Assembly (NCBI GenBank): GCA_902797585.1
Contig: CADBTK010000236.1
Location: forward strand, 1 to 5,763
Direction of reading: 5' to 3'
Origin: Erysipelothrix rhusiopathiae
GTDB lineage: Bacteria; Bacillota_I; Bacilli_A; Erysipelotrichales; Erysipelotrichaceae
DNA length: 5,763 bases
The notes under the pieces were generated by a model. The model was not told the origin of the DNA. It did no database searches and saw only the letters and a list, made by a program, of their open reading frames with translations. How positions within the stretch are numbered: the stretch's first letter is position 1; every line of letters begins with the position of its first letter. Below, piece by piece: positions 5,060 to 5,763 of this stretch. Both the position numbers and the translations under genes were made by a program.

Positions 5060-5763
5060 ATGAAAAACTATATTTTTACAAGTGAAAGTGTAACGGAAGG
5101 ACATCCAGATAAAGTTTGTGACTTAGTTGCCGATTCTATTTTGGATGAAGCCTTACGTCAAGATCCAAATTCTAATATGGCAGTGGAATGTACGATTAAA
5201 GATGACTTTGTCTTAGTCTATGGAGAAGCAAATACAAAGGCAAAAATCGATTATGAAAAGATTGCCAAAGAAACTATTAAAGAAATTGGATACAATCAAG
5301 ACTACAAAGTAACAGTAGTGGTTAACCAACAAAGTTCAGAAATCCACAATGCGGTTAATAAAGAAGAAGTTTGTGCAGGTGACCAAGGAATTATGTTTGG
5401 ATATGCATGTGATGAAAATGATGAATACATGCCACTACCAATCTTTTATGCACACTTATTAGCTCGTCAATTGACAAAAGTACGTCGTGCACATCCAGAT
5501 TTATTACAACCCGATGGAAAAACTCAAGTATCCATTGAGTATGAAAATGGAAAAGCAAAACGAATTGATACGATTGTTGTATCTAGTCAACATACAGAAA
5601 ACATTACCCAAGAAGAGATCTATGACTTAATTATGAATGAAGTCATTAAACCTTGTGTTGATCCAGAAATGTTAGATGAAAATACAAAATATTTAATTAA
5701 CCCATCTGGAAGCTTCATTGTGGGAGGATCTTTTGGAGATTCTGGAACAACAGGACGAAAAAT
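5060..5763 (+). CDS. metK: S-adenosylmethionine synthetase (3' end outside window)
   Basis: 234 residues are visible, about 60% of the usual 380-400. The cytoplasmic enzyme condenses methionine with ATP to S-adenosylmethionine, releasing phosphate and pyrophosphate. Seen are the N-terminal FTSESVTEGHPDK (6-18) with catalytic H15 (E. coli H14), AGDQGIMFGYA (106-116) with D108 (E. coli D118), Q91 matching the methionine-contacting Q98, SSQH (175-178), INPSG (213-217) and GDSGTTGRK (226-234) with D227 (E. coli D238). Numbering is by eye. Compared with E. coli and B. subtilis, the loop before AGDQG is shorter, the first Gly of GAGDQG is Cys105, and GD(C/A)GLTGRK is GDSGTTGRK. These are lineage-type changes and do not touch the main ligands. 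The start is fixed by the strong ribosome site. Expression should fall when SAM is abundant, through the SAM-I leader. Confidence 0.97.
   Translation, partial: MKNYIFTSESVTEGHPDKVCDLVADSILDEALRQDPNSNMAVECTIKDDFVLVYGEANTKAKIDYEKIAKETIKEIGYNQDYKVTVVVNQQSSEIHNAVNKEEVCAGDQGIMFGYACDENDEYMPLPIFYAHLLARQLTKVRRAHPDLLQPDGKTQVSIEYENGKAKRIDTIVVSSQHTENITQEEIYDLIMNEVIKPCVDPEMLDENTKYLINPSGSFIVGGSFGDSGTTGRK

Overview
The window is AT-rich bacterial DNA using the standard bacterial code (TGA acts as stop and TGG as Trp in every gene read here). Gene content, purine-rich Shine-Dalgarno sites, a T-box leader, an S-box (SAM-I) leader and intrinsic terminators all point to a low-GC Firmicute. The style of MetG (HIGN signature, fused C-terminal tRNA-binding domain) and of the surface protein fits the Erysipelotrichia or Clostridia. 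That placement is inference from remembered family features, not a search.

All genes lie on the + strand. Positions 1-813 hold the 3' part of a Gln/Glu/Pro-rich surface-type protein ending in one membrane anchor, closed by a strong terminator (815-844). A sharp -10 box at 860-865 precedes an unusual membrane protein (890-2485): an RDD-like N-terminal membrane domain fused to a C-terminal PHP phosphoesterase domain of the TrpH/RnaAM type, in which about half of the expected metal ligands are replaced. No terminator follows it. The metG promoter starts on top of its stop codon.

The rest is a methionine block. Positions of about 2517-2724 form a methionine T-box leader with an AUG specifier, a textbook antiterminator with a 7-nt bulge, and a competing terminator. 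It precedes metG (methionyl-tRNA synthetase, 2748-4673), which overlaps a 60-residue two-helix membrane protein (4670-4852) by ATGA. A hairpin over the end of that small gene probably terminates the unit. A second promoter (4869-4897) then drives a SAM-I riboswitch (4908-5040) and metK (S-adenosylmethionine synthetase, from 5060, cut by the window end).

The two enzymes compete for methionine. MetG charges tRNA-Met and is switched on by uncharged tRNA-Met; MetK makes SAM and is switched off by SAM. Two RNA sensors of different classes therefore sit about 2.4 kb apart and read two outputs of one metabolite. The most unusual item is the RDD-PHP fusion with its degraded metal site.
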